NCBI RefSeq assembly: GCF_008710745.1
Contig: NZ_VYSA01000001.1
Span: forward strand, 930,001 to 994,000
Reading direction: 5' to 3'
DNA: 64,000 nucleotides
Source of the DNA: Microbacterium rhizomatis
GTDB taxonomy: Bacteria > Actinomycetota > Actinomycetes > Actinomycetales > Microbacteriaceae
In this document: positions 46,001 through 54,788 of the stretch, piece after piece
Layout of the letters: every line of letters begins with the position of its first letter
How positions within the stretch are numbered: the stretch's first letter is position 1
Notes under the pieces: generated by a model
The model's input: the letters and a program-made list of their open reading frames with translations, nothing else
Database searches by the model: none
What the model was told of the DNA's origin: nothing
Made by a program: the position numbers and the translations under genes

Positions 46001-47959
46001 GTGAGCACGAGTCAGCAAGCCGATCCCCTCATCGGGCGGCTTGTCGACGGCAGGTACCGCGTCCGGGCGCGCATCGCGCGAGGCGGGATGGCGACGGTCT
46101 ACGTCGCCACCGACCTCCGCCTGGAGCGCCGCGTGGCGCTCAAGGTGATGCACGGTCACCTCAGCGATGATTCGGTGTTCCAGAGCCGGTTCATCCAGGA
46201 GGCCCGCTCGGCGGCGCGTCTTGCCGACCCGCACGTCGTGAACGTCTTCGACCAGGGCCAGGACGGCGAGACCGCCTACCTCGTCATGGAGTACCTCCCT
46301 GGGATCACCCTGCGCGAGCTCATGCGCGAGCAGCGCCGTCTCACGATCGCGCAGACGGTCACGATCATGGATGCTGTGCTCTCGGGTCTCGCTGCGGCGC
46401 ACCGAGGCGGGATCATCCACCGCGACGTCAAACCGGAGAACGTCCTCCTCGCCGAGGACGGCCGCATCAAGATCGGCGACTTCGGCCTCGCCCGCGCGAC
46501 GACCGCGAACACGGCGACCGGGCAGATGCTCCTGGGAACGATCGCCTACCTCGCCCCCGAACTGGTGACGCGAGGCACCGCTGATGCGCGGAGCGACATC
46601 TACGCTCTCGGGATCCTCCTGTACGAGATGCTCGTCGGCGAACAGCCCTACCAGGGTGAGCAGCCGATGCAGATCGCGTTCCAGCATGCGACCGACTCCG
46701 TGCCCCGTCCCAGTGTGAAGAACCCTGGCGTGCCCGAGCAACTCGACGAGCTGGTCCTCTGGGCCACCGAGCGCTCGCCCGACGATCGCCCCTCCGATGC
46801 GACCGAGATGCTGGGCCGCCTCCGTGAGATCGAGCACGAGCTCGGCATCTACCCCCAGGTCGCTCGTGCGGTCGCCGCGGCAGGGCCGGCGACCGATGAC
46901 GGCGTCGATTCGGGACCCTTCGACTCGATGGGCGTCACGAGTGTTCTGCCGTCGACGATGACGGCTCCGACCACGGCGGTCGACACGACGGACAACGCGA
47001 CGCGGCTTCGCCGCAGCACGCGGCGTCGCTCGGTGAAGGGCGGCTGGATCTTCGTCGTCGTCATCCTCCTGGCGGCCCTGGCAGGCGGGATCGGCTGGTG
47101 GTTCGGCTCCGGGCCCGGTTCGATGGTGGCCGTTCCGACCGTCGCGGGTATGACTTTCGACGCCGCTCAGGCAGAGATCGCGAACGCCGGGATGATCGCG
47201 CAGCAGCGCCCCGTCTACAGCCTCGATGTCGCCGCGGGGCTTGCGGTTGGCACCGACCCCGAGCCGGGCACCCGACTGGACCGCGACACCAGCGTGGCGG
47301 TGCTCATCTCGCAGGGACCGCAACCGCAGACCGTGCCGTCGCTCAGCGGCATGAGCGCCGACCTCGCTCGGCAGACGCTCACTGCGCTGAACATCAGAGT
47401 GACCGATCCGAACGAGTCGTCCTTCACGGAGGCTGCTGCGGGCTCGGTGATCGGCGCCTCCGTCACCCAGCGCGGGGACGGCTCCGTCATCGACTGCACG
47501 GCGGGATGCTCGATCCACGAGGGCGACACCGCGTCTCTGGCTGTCTCGCTCGGGCCCGTGCCCGATGTGACCGGACAGAGCCCCGACACTGCCACCGGCA
47601 TCCTGAACGGCGTGAATCTGCAGGTCTCGTCGGACAAACCGACGGAATTCAGCGATGACATCGCCGCAGGGGACGTGATCCGCATCGCCGGTCGCGATGG
47701 AGGCGGCGATTGGCGACCGGGTGAAACGGTGACGCTCATCGTCTCGAAGGGTCCGGAGCCGATCGCCGTGCCGGCGGTGGTCGGGCTGACGATCCGCGAC
47801 GCGATCAAGAAGCTCGAGGCCGCGGGCCTGAAGGGCCGCACCGACATCCCCGACACCCTCGGGCTCTGGGACATCTACCGCGTGAAGGGCGTGACCCCGA
47901 AGGAGGGCACCCTCCAGCCGCCCGGCACGGCGATCACGTTCACGGACGTCGGCCTGTAG
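46001..47959 (+). CDS. PASTA-domain serine/threonine protein kinase
   Basis: Membrane kinase of the PknB family, 652 residues. The kinase domain (about 18-280) has GGMATVYVA, the catalytic Lys in RVALKVMH, HRDVKPENVLL, IGDFGLAR and LAPEL. A basic stretch (RLRRSTRRRRSVKG-like) precedes one membrane helix at about 348-368. The external part carries about four PASTA repeats, which bind peptidoglycan fragments or lipid II. One PASTA repeat has an inserted Cys pair (DCTAGC), perhaps a disulfide. The gene is monocistronic; the usual pknB-operon partners (rodA, pbpA, pstP) are not next to it, so this is probably a second PASTA kinase (PknL-like, as with its Rv2175c neighbour). Confidence 0.95.
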   Translation: MSTSQQADPLIGRLVDGRYRVRARIARGGMATVYVATDLRLERRVALKVMHGHLSDDSVFQSRFIQEARSAARLADPHVVNVFDQGQDGETAYLVMEYLPGITLRELMREQRRLTIAQTVTIMDAVLSGLAAAHRGGIIHRDVKPENVLLAEDGRIKIGDFGLARATTANTATGQMLLGTIAYLAPELVTRGTADARSDIYALGILLYEMLVGEQPYQGEQPMQIAFQHATDSVPRPSVKNPGVPEQLDELVLWATERSPDDRPSDATEMLGRLREIEHELGIYPQVARAVAAAGPATDDGVDSGPFDSMGVTSVLPSTMTAPTTAVDTTDNATRLRRSTRRRSVKGGWIFVVVILLAALAGGIGWWFGSGPGSMVAVPTVAGMTFDAAQAEIANAGMIAQQRPVYSLDVAAGLAVGTDPEPGTRLDRDTSVAVLISQGPQPQTVPSLSGMSADLARQTLTALNIRVTDPNESSFTEAAAGSVIGASVTQRGDGSVIDCTAGCSIHEGDTASLAVSLGPVPDVTGQSPDTATGILNGVNLQVSSDKPTEFSDDIAAGDVIRIAGRDGGGDWRPGETVTLIVSKGPEPIAVPAVVGLTIRDAIKKLEAAGLKGRTDIPDTLGLWDIYRVKGVTPKEGTLQPPGTAITFTDVGL

Positions 47960-47969
47960 ACCCTTCTAT

Positions 47970-48034
47970 CTCGCGAGACGCGGCTCCGGAACGTTCGATC
48001 TGCAAACGAAGGTTCCGGAGCCGCGTCTCGCGAG
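47970..48034. repeat. Long palindromic element, copy 1
   Basis: A perfect 23-bp inverted repeat (47970-47992 and 48012-48034) with a 19-nt loop; past one mismatch four more pairs form. The arm begins CTCGCGAGACGCGGCT. It lies between the convergent kinase and DUF559 genes and could serve as a terminator for both. A related copy lies on the other side of the DUF559 gene at 49084-49144. Confidence 0.8.
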
Positions 48035-48053
48035 GTGTGAGCGAGGCTCGCAC

Positions 48054-49031
48054 TTACGTCGAGCGATCGGCGCGGCGCAGGACGCGCCGCACGCGCTCGG
48101 CCAACGCTGCGCAGTCGGGGTGGACATCGTCGTATGCGACCTCGATCACGGTGTAGCCGGCGTCCTCGAACAGCTGACGTCGTGTGAGATCTTCGCGCCA
48201 CTGGCGCCTGTCGGTGCGATGGTGATCGCCGTGGTACTCCAGGAGCACGCGTGAATCGGGGTAGCCCAGATCTGCGTGCCGGACTCCGGCTGCGGTCTTC
48301 ACAGCCACCTGCACGGTGGGCTCCGGCAGCCCGCGCTCCACGAGGCCGAGACGCAGAAACGTCTCTCTCGGTGAGTCGACCGGACGCCTGAGTCGTTCGA
48401 TCGCCCACGCCAGCGCTTTCGCGCCTCGCTTGCCCCGATGCGCCCGGAGCTCCGCATGAAGGTCGTCGATCGAGCACAACGGCACTCGCGTCGCGGCGCG
48501 GGTGCCGCTCAGCAGGAAATCCCCGACCGCGACGAGCCATTGAGGGGACAGCGGCCACCGCCCGCGTGCGCCCTCCGACTGAGGAGTCGAAGCTCGAATC
48601 GCCCCGGGTACGGACAACTGGGCCCACACCGCCGCGGGGGAGATCACGGGCAGCAGCCCGAGCACCGACCTCGGCACGTCGGCGCGCTCGGTCTCCCAAC
48701 CGACGACCTCCGTCCTCTCGATCCGATGTGCACCCGCGACTGCCAGGGTATGGAGCGGCTCACCCGAGGTCCACGCCGTCGGCAACGGCATCCCCCACAG
48801 CCGGGCCGCGGTGACGTGGCTGAACCACCGGTTCTCGCCCAAGAGCGGGACGAGTGCTTCGCAATACGAGACGAGATCGTCGCCGACGGGTCCGCTGGCG
48901 TGCAAGCCACGGAAGGGATGGCTGATGTCACGGCCGCGCAGCCTTCCCTGGCCGATGCCTGCACGGCGCGCATCCTCCGTCGAGAATGTGCCGGAGAGCA
49001 GGACGGACGGGAGAGGGATTCGCGGAGGCAT
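48054..49031 (-). CDS. DUF559 nuclease-like protein with AbiEi-like N-terminus
   Basis: Protein of 325 residues. The C-terminal ~110 residues match the DUF559/Vsr-like endonuclease fold: HADLGYPDSRVLLEYHGDHH, RQWREDLTRRQLFEDAGY and TVIEV, with the Asp and Glu of a PD-(D/E)xK-type site. The N-terminal part (FSTEDARRAGIGQGRLRGRD then FRGLHAS) resembles the winged-helix start of AbiEi-like antitoxins. Such two-part proteins are frequent, unassigned and variable in actinobacteria. The ATG at 49031 was chosen as the first Met of the conserved part. The gene is bracketed by two related palindromic repeats. Function is unknown. Confidence 0.75.
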   Translation of the reverse strand: MPPRIPLPSVLLSGTFSTEDARRAGIGQGRLRGRDISHPFRGLHASGPVGDDLVSYCEALVPLLGENRWFSHVTAARLWGMPLPTAWTSGEPLHTLAVAGAHRIERTEVVGWETERADVPRSVLGLLPVISPAAVWAQLSVPGAIRASTPQSEGARGRWPLSPQWLVAVGDFLLSGTRAATRVPLCSIDDLHAELRAHRGKRGAKALAWAIERLRRPVDSPRETFLRLGLVERGLPEPTVQVAVKTAAGVRHADLGYPDSRVLLEYHGDHHRTDRRQWREDLTRRQLFEDAGYTVIEVAYDDVHPDCAALAERVRRVLRRADRST

Positions 49032-49083
49032 CCCTCGATCCTGCTCAACTTCGGCCGCCCGACGCGGAGGTTCTCCACAGGCT

Positions 49084-49144
49084 CGCGAGACGCGGCTGCG
49101 GAACGTCCAGTGCACCGATGGAGGTTCCTCGGCCGCGTCTCGCG
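49084..49144. repeat. Long palindromic element, copy 2
   Basis: Related to the element at 47970: the left side shares 24 bases with one difference. Here a 13-bp stem CGCGAGACGCGGC (49084-49096) / GCCGCGTCTCGCG (49132-49144) is followed, after a 3-nt internal loop, by five more pairs. It lies between the DUF559 start and the aroG stop. Confidence 0.75.
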
Positions 49145-49162
49145 GCCTGGAAGCCGCCGGGA

Positions 49163-50500
49163 CTACAGCTTCTCGAGCTCCTCCGCGACGAGGAAAGCCA
49201 ACTCGAGGCTCTGCATATGGTTCAAGCGCGGGTCGCACAGCGACTCGTAGCGCGTGGCCAGTGTCGCCTCATCGATCATCTCGGAGCCACCGAGGCACTC
49301 CGTGACGTCGTCGCCGGTGAGCTCGATGTGGATGCCACCCGGGAAGGTGCCGACCGCGCGGTGCGCATCGAAGAACCCGCGAACCTCATCCACGACGTCG
49401 TCGAAGCGCCGGGTCTTGTAGCCGGTCGGCGTCGTCATGCCGTTGCCGTGCATCGGATCCGTCACCCACAGGGGCGTCGCACCCGAATCGCGCACGGCCT
49501 CGAGCAGCGGAGGAAGCGCGTCGCGGATCTTGCCCGCGCCCATGCGCGTGATGAATGTGAGTCGTCCGGGCTCGCGATCGGGGTCGAGCTTGTCGATCAG
49601 CGCGAGCGCGTCATCTGGGGTGGTCGAGGGCCCGAGCTTCACGCCGATGGGGTTGCGGATCTTCGAGAAGTAGTCGATGTGCGCACCGTTCAGGTCGCGC
49701 GTGCGCTCACCGATCCATACGAAATGCGCCGACGTGTTGTACGGCGTTCCCGTGCGCGAGTCGATACGGGTCATCGGGCGCTCGTAGTCCATCAGGAGGC
49801 CCTCGTGGCCCGTGTAGAACTCGACGCGGCGAAGCTCGTCGAAGTCGGCGCCCGCCGCCTCCATGAACTTGATCGCACGGTCGATCTCGTGCGCCAGTCG
49901 CTCGTACTGCTGGTTGGCCGGGTTCTCCGCGAAGCCACGGTTCCACGAATGCACCTCGCGCAGGTCGGCGAAGCCACCCTGCGTGAACGCGCGGATCAGA
50001 TTGATCGTGGATGCTGCGGTGTGGTACCCCTTCAGCAACCGGGCCGGATCAGCCGTGCGCGACCCCTCGGTGAAGTCGAATCCGTTGACGATGTCACCGC
50101 GGTAGGCGGGCAGCGTCACATCGCCCCGCGTCTCGGTGTCGCTCGAGCGCGGCTTGGCGAACTGGCCCGCCATCCGGCCCATCTTCACGACCGGCATCGA
50201 GGCGCCATAGGTCAGCACGACCGCCATCTGCAGAACGGTCTTGATGCGGTTGCGGATCTGCTCGGCCGTCGCTCCGGCGAAGGTCTCTGCGCAGTCACCC
50301 CCCTGGAGGAGGAAGGCACGCCCTGATGCGGCGCGCGCGAGATGTTCGCGGAGGTTGTCGACCTCGCCGGCGAACACGAGCGGCGGCAATGTGGCGATCT
50401 CGGCGGATACGGCGGCGACGGCGTCGAGATCGGGCCACGACGGCTGCTGTTTGATCGGCAGATTCCGCCAGTGGTCGAGAGAGTCGGGCTGCTGAGGCAT
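49163..50500 (-). CDS. aroG: Class II DAHP synthase
   Basis: First enzyme of the shikimate pathway, joining PEP and erythrose-4-phosphate; 445 residues. The class II (plant/mycobacterial type) signatures are LLQGGDCAETFAG, VVKMGRMAGQFAKPRS, LPAYRGD, HEGLLMDYE, FVWIGERTRDL, KLGPST, ITRMGAGKI and WVTDPMHGN. The last carries metal ligands. The class II enzyme is regulated by aromatic amino acids and chorismate mutase in mycobacteria. The ATG at 50500 follows TAGACT and a 6-nt spacer. Confidence 0.97.
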   Translation of the reverse strand: MPQQPDSLDHWRNLPIKQQPSWPDLDAVAAVSAEIATLPPLVFAGEVDNLREHLARAASGRAFLLQGGDCAETFAGATAEQIRNRIKTVLQMAVVLTYGASMPVVKMGRMAGQFAKPRSSDTETRGDVTLPAYRGDIVNGFDFTEGSRTADPARLLKGYHTAASTINLIRAFTQGGFADLREVHSWNRGFAENPANQQYERLAHEIDRAIKFMEAAGADFDELRRVEFYTGHEGLLMDYERPMTRIDSRTGTPYNTSAHFVWIGERTRDLNGAHIDYFSKIRNPIGVKLGPSTTPDDALALIDKLDPDREPGRLTFITRMGAGKIRDALPPLLEAVRDSGATPLWVTDPMHGNGMTTPTGYKTRRFDDVVDEVRGFFDAHRAVGTFPGGIHIELTGDDVTECLGGSEMIDEATLATRYESLCDPRLNHMQSLELAFLVAEELEKL

Positions 50501-50506
50501 CCGGCT

Positions 50507-50512
50507 AGTCTA
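50507..50512 (-). promoter_or_regulatory. Leaderless -10 box of aroG
   Basis: TAGACT on the minus strand, six bases, then the ATG. No Shine-Dalgarno sequence. Confidence 0.5.
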
Positions 50513-50568
50513 TTGGCGGGCGGTGACCCCACGGTTCATCGCGGAGCTGCGCCGACGGCCGGCGATCG

Positions 50569-51267
50569 TCAGGTCGTCGCCTCTTTCGCCCTGGCCACAC
50601 GGTCCTTGACGCTGGATGCGTAGACGTCGTCGTATTCCTGCTCGCCGAGGCGTTGGAGCGCGACGATGATCTCGTCGGTGATCGAGCGGAGGATGAATCG
50701 ATCCCCCTCCATGCCGGCGAACCGCGAGAAGTCCAGGGGTTCGCCGATCACGATCCCCACGCGCACGATGCGCGGGACGGTATGACCGATCGGAAGCATC
50801 GTGTCGGTGTCGACCATGACCACGGGCACCACGGGCACGTGTGCCTCCAGAGCCATGCGGGCAAGACCCGTCCGCCCGCGGTAGAGCTTGCCGTCAGGGC
50901 TTCGCGTCCCCTCGGGGTAGATGCCGAGCAGGTCGCCGCGACCGAGCACCTGGAGGCCTGTATTGAGGGATGCCTCGGACGCCTTGCCGCCCGAACGATC
51001 GATCGGGATCTGCCCCGTCGCCTTCATGAACATCCGCGTGGCCCAGCCTTTGAGGCCTTTGCCGGTGAAGTAGTCGCTCTTGGCGAGGAACGACATGGGT
51101 CTGTCGATCATGAGCGGCAGGAAGATCGAGTCCATCACCGAGAGGTGGTTGCTGGCGAGGATCGCCGCGCCTTCGGCCGGGATGTTGCGGCGGCCGACGA
51201 CCCACGGTCGCCAGATGGCTTTGACCAGCGGGCCGATCACGATGTACTTCATCAGCCAGTAGAACAT
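50569..51267 (-). CDS. plsC: 1-acyl-sn-glycerol-3-phosphate acyltransferase
   Basis: Membrane-associated acyltransferase making phosphatidic acid, 232 residues. The catalytic HX4D motif is SNHLSVMDSIF (His41, Asp46) and the glycerol-phosphate motif is GIYPEGTRSPDG. The N-terminus is a short hydrophobic helix (FYWLMKYIVIG). The ATG at 51267 lies 2 nt after the stop of the ROK kinase gene, so the two are co-transcribed. Confidence 0.94.
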   Translation of the reverse strand: MFYWLMKYIVIGPLVKAIWRPWVVGRRNIPAEGAAILASNHLSVMDSIFLPLMIDRPMSFLAKSDYFTGKGLKGWATRMFMKATGQIPIDRSGGKASEASLNTGLQVLGRGDLLGIYPEGTRSPDGKLYRGRTGLARMALEAHVPVVPVVMVDTDTMLPIGHTVPRIVRVGIVIGEPLDFSRFAGMEGDRFILRSITDEIIVALQRLGEQEYDDVYASSVKDRVARAKEATT

Positions 51268-51269
51268 CG

Positions 51270-52232
51270 CTACCCCGTTCGCCCCGCGACGATCTCCGCG
51301 GCGTCGGCGACGGCGAGGTCCGCCGCTCCGATCAGGCCCGCGTCGTTGCCGAGCTGCGCGATCGCGAACTCGGCGATCGGTCGCTCGCCGTACCCGGGCA
51401 GCGAGGTCTCGTAGGCGATGCGCACGGGCTCCAGGAGTACTTCGCCGAGTTGGGCCACTCCCCCGCCGATGACGAAGAGCTCCGGATCGAGCACCGCCTG
51501 GAATCCGCCGCATGCCTCGCCGAGTGCGGTCGCCACCCGCCGGAGCGCCTCGACGGCACCGGGGTCATCCGCGAGGATCAGCCGAGAGATGGCCGGACCG
51601 TGCAAGACGCCCTTCTCCTCGCGGAGAGCGGCCAGCGCCGCGCCGATCCCTCCCGAGTCGGCGATGTCGTTCGCCTCGCGTTGCAGCGCGCGACCGGACG
51701 CATACTGTTCGAGGCATCCGTTCTGGCCGCAGCCGCACGGGTGGCCATCGCGGATGAACCGCAGGTGACCCAGTTCGGCGGCGATGCCGTGCCCGCCGCG
51801 GAACAGCTCGTTCGCCGAGATGATCGCACCGCCGACCCCGGTGCCCATCGTGAGCATCACCATGTCGTCGACTCCGCGCCCAGCCCCGAATCGGAACTCG
51901 GCCCACCCCGCTGCATTCGCATCGTTCTCGATGGTGACCGGCACATCGATGCGCGCCTCGAGGATCGCGCGCAGCGGCTCGTCGTGCCACGCGATGTTCG
52001 GGGCGTGGATGACGGTGGCGCGGTCCTTGTCGATGAAGCCGGCCGCGGCGACGCCGACCGCGGCGACGGGGTGCCCGGACGACAGGTGGTGGGCCATGTC
52101 GACGACGGCATCGGCCAGCGCGCGCGTATCGGTGGGAGTATCGACGCGCAGCTTCTCGATGATCGCGCCGTCGCTGTCGACGACTCCCCCGGCGATCTTG
52201 GTCCCACCGATATCGATCCCGACTTTGAGCAC
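51270..52232 (-). CDS. ROK-family glucokinase
   Basis: Sugar kinase of 320 residues, most likely glucose kinase. The phosphate loop is VGIDIGGTKIAGGVVD, the catalytic Asp is in VTIENDANAAGWAEFRFG, GTGVGGAI binds ATP, and the zinc site is GHPCGCGQNGCLEQYASG. The GTG at 52232 has AAGGGG about 7 nt upstream; a longer start has no support. No repressor-type helix-turn-helix precedes the kinase domain, so it is an enzyme, not a NagC-like regulator. Confidence 0.93.
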   Translation of the reverse strand: MLKVGIDIGGTKIAGGVVDSDGAIIEKLRVDTPTDTRALADAVVDMAHHLSSGHPVAAVGVAAAGFIDKDRATVIHAPNIAWHDEPLRAILEARIDVPVTIENDANAAGWAEFRFGAGRGVDDMVMLTMGTGVGGAIISANELFRGGHGIAAELGHLRFIRDGHPCGCGQNGCLEQYASGRALQREANDIADSGGIGAALAALREEKGVLHGPAISRLILADDPGAVEALRRVATALGEACGGFQAVLDPELFVIGGGVAQLGEVLLEPVRIAYETSLPGYGERPIAEFAIAQLGNDAGLIGAADLAVADAAEIVAGRTG

Positions 52233-52326
52233 CGCGATCCCCTTCCAGGCCACGCGGCGCGCGGCGCCTTGCAGTCTAGCGGGGTCGGGTCATCCGCACT
52301 TCCGGAGGCTCGGCGCGGGCAAAGGT

Positions 52327-52332
52327 TAGACT
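52327..52332 (+). promoter_or_regulatory. -10 box of the acyl-CoA ligase gene
   Basis: TAGACT, about 46 nt upstream of the GTG at 52379; the leader carries AAGGAG as ribosome-binding site, so this transcript is not leaderless. Confidence 0.4.
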
Positions 52333-52378
52333 CGGAGCCACCCGAGAGATATACGCCATCGGTACCGAAGGAGTTGCC

Positions 52379-54205
52379 GTGATCCAATTCGAAGTCCCTG
52401 CCATCGTGCCTGCCGACCCGCACGCGAACGTGACAGACCTTCTGGTCGACCGCGTGAAGGTCACCCCTGGGCTCGCCCTGTTCGCCGTCCCGGAGGGGGA
52501 CGGCTGGCGCGACATCTCGGCGAAGGAGTTCCACCGCCAGGTCGTCGCCCTCGCCAAGGGCTTCGCGGCGGCCGGTGTCGAGCCCGGCGACAAGGTCGGG
52601 TTCATCGCCCGCACGACATATGAATGGACGCTCGTCGACTTCGCCCTCTTCTTCGCCGGCGCCGTCATGGTGCCGGTCTACGAGACGAGCTCGCCCGCGC
52701 AGATCCAGTGGATCCTCTCCGACTCCGGGGCGACCGCGGTCATCGCCGAATCCATCGACCACTCCGCGCGACTCGATGAAGTCCGGGCAGACCTCCCGCT
52801 GATCCGATCCGTCTGGGCCATGCACCTCGGCGATCTCGGCAAGCTGGTCGAGCAGGGTGCCGCTGTCACCGACGAAGAGATCGAACGCCGACGCAACATC
52901 GCGGTGGGCGCCGACATCGCGACACTCATCTACACCTCCGGCTCCACCGGCCGTCCGAAGGGCTGCGTGCTCACCCACAGCAACTTCGTCGAGCTCGTGC
53001 GCAACTCTTCCGTCGCCCTGAAGGAGGTGCTCACCGTTCCGGGGGCCTCGACCCTCCTGTTCATCACGACCGCGCACGTCTTCGCGCGGTTCATCTCGAT
53101 CCTCGATATCCACGCGGGGGTCAAGACCGGCCACCAGCCCGACACCAAGTTCCTTCTGCCCGCCCTCGGCTCGTTCAAGCCGACCTTCCTCCTCGCGGTT
53201 CCCCGCGTGTTCGAGAAGGTGTACAACTCCGCGGAGCAGAAGGCCGAGGCGGGCGGGCGTGGCAAGATCTTCCGCTCCGCCGCGCAGACGGCGATCGAGC
53301 ACTCGATCCGTCTGCAGGACGGCAAGAAGATCCCCCTCGGGATGAAGATCAAGTTCGCGCTCTTCGACCGGCTGGTGTACAGCAAGCTGCGAGACGCTAT
53401 GGGCGGCCGCGTGCAGTACGCCGTGTCGGGGTCAGCTCCGCTGGGACCCCGCCTCGGGCACTTCTTCCACAGTCTGGGCGTCGTGATCCTGGAAGGCTAC
53501 GGTCTCACCGAGACCACCGCACCCGCGACGGTCAACCTCGCCACGAAGTCGAAGATCGGCTCGGTCGGCCCGGTGCTGCCGGGCGTCGGAGTGCGTCTCG
53601 CCGACGACGGTGAGATCCAGGTGCGCGGGGTCGACGTGTTCAAGGAGTACTGGCGCAACCCCGAGGCGACAGCTGCGGCGTTCGACGGGGACTGGTTCAA
53701 GACCGGCGACCTCGGCTCTTTCGACGCCGACGGCTTCCTCTCGATCACCGGTCGCAAGAAGGAGATCATCGTCACCGCCGGCGGCAAGAACGTCGCTCCG
53801 GCCGCCCTCGAAGACCCGATTCGCGCGAACCCGATCGTCGGCCAGGTCGTCGTCGTCGGAGATCAGAAGCCGTTCATCTCCGCGCTGGTGACCCTGGACT
53901 CCGAAATGCTGCCGACGTGGCTCGCCAACAACGGCCTGTCGGCCGACATGTCGCTTTCGGCCGCCGCGGCCAACCCCGCGGTGCGCGCCGAAGTGCAGCG
54001 CGCGATCGATATCGCGAACAAGTCGGTCTCGAGGGCCGAGTCGATCCGCAAGTTCACGATCCTGCCCACGGAGTGGACAGAGGCCAGCGGTCACCTCACG
54101 CCGAAGATGAGCATCAAGCGGAACGTGATCATGGCGGACTTCGCCGAGGACGTCGAGGCTCTTTACGCCGTACCGGTCAACACCACCAACGTGTCATTGG
54201 CCTAG
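52379..54205 (+). CDS. AMP-forming long-chain acyl-CoA synthetase
   Basis: Adenylating enzyme activating fatty acids, 608 residues, close to mycobacterial FadD15. Motifs are the P-loop-like YTSGSTGRPKGCVLTH, the A5 motif GYGLTETTAPATVN, DGDWFKTGDLGSFDADGFLSI and the C-terminal GRKKEIIVTAGGKNVAPAALED. The catalytic Lys is in the final HLTPKMSIKRNVI. AAGGAG lies 6-7 nt before the GTG start. Co-location with plsC and a sugar kinase is divergent, not operonic. Chain-length preference is not readable. Confidence 0.94.
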   Translation: MIQFEVPAIVPADPHANVTDLLVDRVKVTPGLALFAVPEGDGWRDISAKEFHRQVVALAKGFAAAGVEPGDKVGFIARTTYEWTLVDFALFFAGAVMVPVYETSSPAQIQWILSDSGATAVIAESIDHSARLDEVRADLPLIRSVWAMHLGDLGKLVEQGAAVTDEEIERRRNIAVGADIATLIYTSGSTGRPKGCVLTHSNFVELVRNSSVALKEVLTVPGASTLLFITTAHVFARFISILDIHAGVKTGHQPDTKFLLPALGSFKPTFLLAVPRVFEKVYNSAEQKAEAGGRGKIFRSAAQTAIEHSIRLQDGKKIPLGMKIKFALFDRLVYSKLRDAMGGRVQYAVSGSAPLGPRLGHFFHSLGVVILEGYGLTETTAPATVNLATKSKIGSVGPVLPGVGVRLADDGEIQVRGVDVFKEYWRNPEATAAAFDGDWFKTGDLGSFDADGFLSITGRKKEIIVTAGGKNVAPAALEDPIRANPIVGQVVVVGDQKPFISALVTLDSEMLPTWLANNGLSADMSLSAAAANPAVRAEVQRAIDIANKSVSRAESIRKFTILPTEWTEASGHLTPKMSIKRNVIMADFAEDVEALYAVPVNTTNVSLA

Positions 54206-54208
54206 CGG

Positions 54209-54234
54209 GGTCTCGATACGCTCGCTCCTCGACC
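54209..54234. repeat. Short intergenic repeat of GGTCTCGATACGCTCGCT type
   Basis: GGTCTCGATACGCTCGCTCC then TCGACC, a sequence I recall as recurrent in intergenic regions of Microbacteriaceae and relatives. It begins 4 nt after the ligase stop. Only one copy is in this window, so the repeat status rests on prior knowledge. Confidence 0.35.
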
Positions 54235-54247
54235 CTGACACGAGGAC

Positions 54248-54280
54248 ACGCACCGCGTGCGTCGTCGGCACGCGGTGCGT
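54248..54280. terminator. Bidirectional terminator hairpin
   Basis: Perfect 13-bp stem ACGCACCGCGTGC (54248-54260) / GCACGCGGTGCGT (54268-54280) with a 7-nt loop, followed by CTTCTCG. It separates the convergent ligase and deformylase genes. Confidence 0.7.
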
Positions 54281-54289
54281 CTTCTCGCG

Positions 54290-54781
54290 TCAGAACCAGC
54301 TGCTCTCCCGGACCTCGCGCATGGCGGTGCGACGGGTCTCGGGCGGGAGGCGATCGAGGTAGAGCCTGCCGTCCAGATGGTCTGTCTCATGCTGGAGAGC
54401 CTGGGCGAGCAGACCGTCGCCCTCCAGCACGAGCGGCTGACCGTCCAGGTCGATCCCGACGACCTTCGCGTGGGGGTACCGCACGGCCGCATGCCAGAGC
54501 CCGGGTACCGAGAGGCATCCTTCGCCGACCTCGACCGGGTCACCCGACACCTCGACGAGCTCGGGATTGAGGATGTACCCGATGTCGCCGTCGATGTTGT
54601 AGCTGAAGGCACGCAAACCGACACCGATCTGCGGCGCTGCCACCCCCGCGCGACCCGGCAGCTCCACGGTGTCGAGCAGGTCTTGGACGAGCGCGCGCAC
54701 ACCGTCGTCGATGTCGTCTATGGGGGAACTCGTGGCGCGCAGAACGGGGTCGCCGAAGATGCGGATGGCTCGAACGGTCAT
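54290..54781 (-). CDS. def: Peptide deformylase
   Basis: Removes the N-formyl group from new proteins; 163 residues. All three motifs are present: GVAAPQIG (motif 1), EGCLSVPG with the metal Cys (motif 2), and QHETDHLDG with both metal His and the catalytic Glu (motif 3). The ATG at 54781 is 7 nt after the stop of the ATPase gene, so it is the last gene of pyc-ATPase-def. Confidence 0.96.
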   Translation of the reverse strand: MTVRAIRIFGDPVLRATSSPIDDIDDGVRALVQDLLDTVELPGRAGVAAPQIGVGLRAFSYNIDGDIGYILNPELVEVSGDPVEVGEGCLSVPGLWHAAVRYPHAKVVGIDLDGQPLVLEGDGLLAQALQHETDHLDGRLYLDRLPPETRRTAMREVRESSWF

Positions 54782-54788
54782 CGGATGC

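Noticed and set aside
45548..47518. A 656-codon open frame antisense to the LysM and kinase genes
   Set aside because: Low-complexity Arg/Asp-rich translation with no motif, opposite two well-supported genes.
47200..47960. Repeated PASTA-coding segments as DNA repeats or a CRISPR
   Set aside because: They are diverged protein repeats without repeated DNA units; no CRISPR-like spacer pattern exists anywhere in the window.
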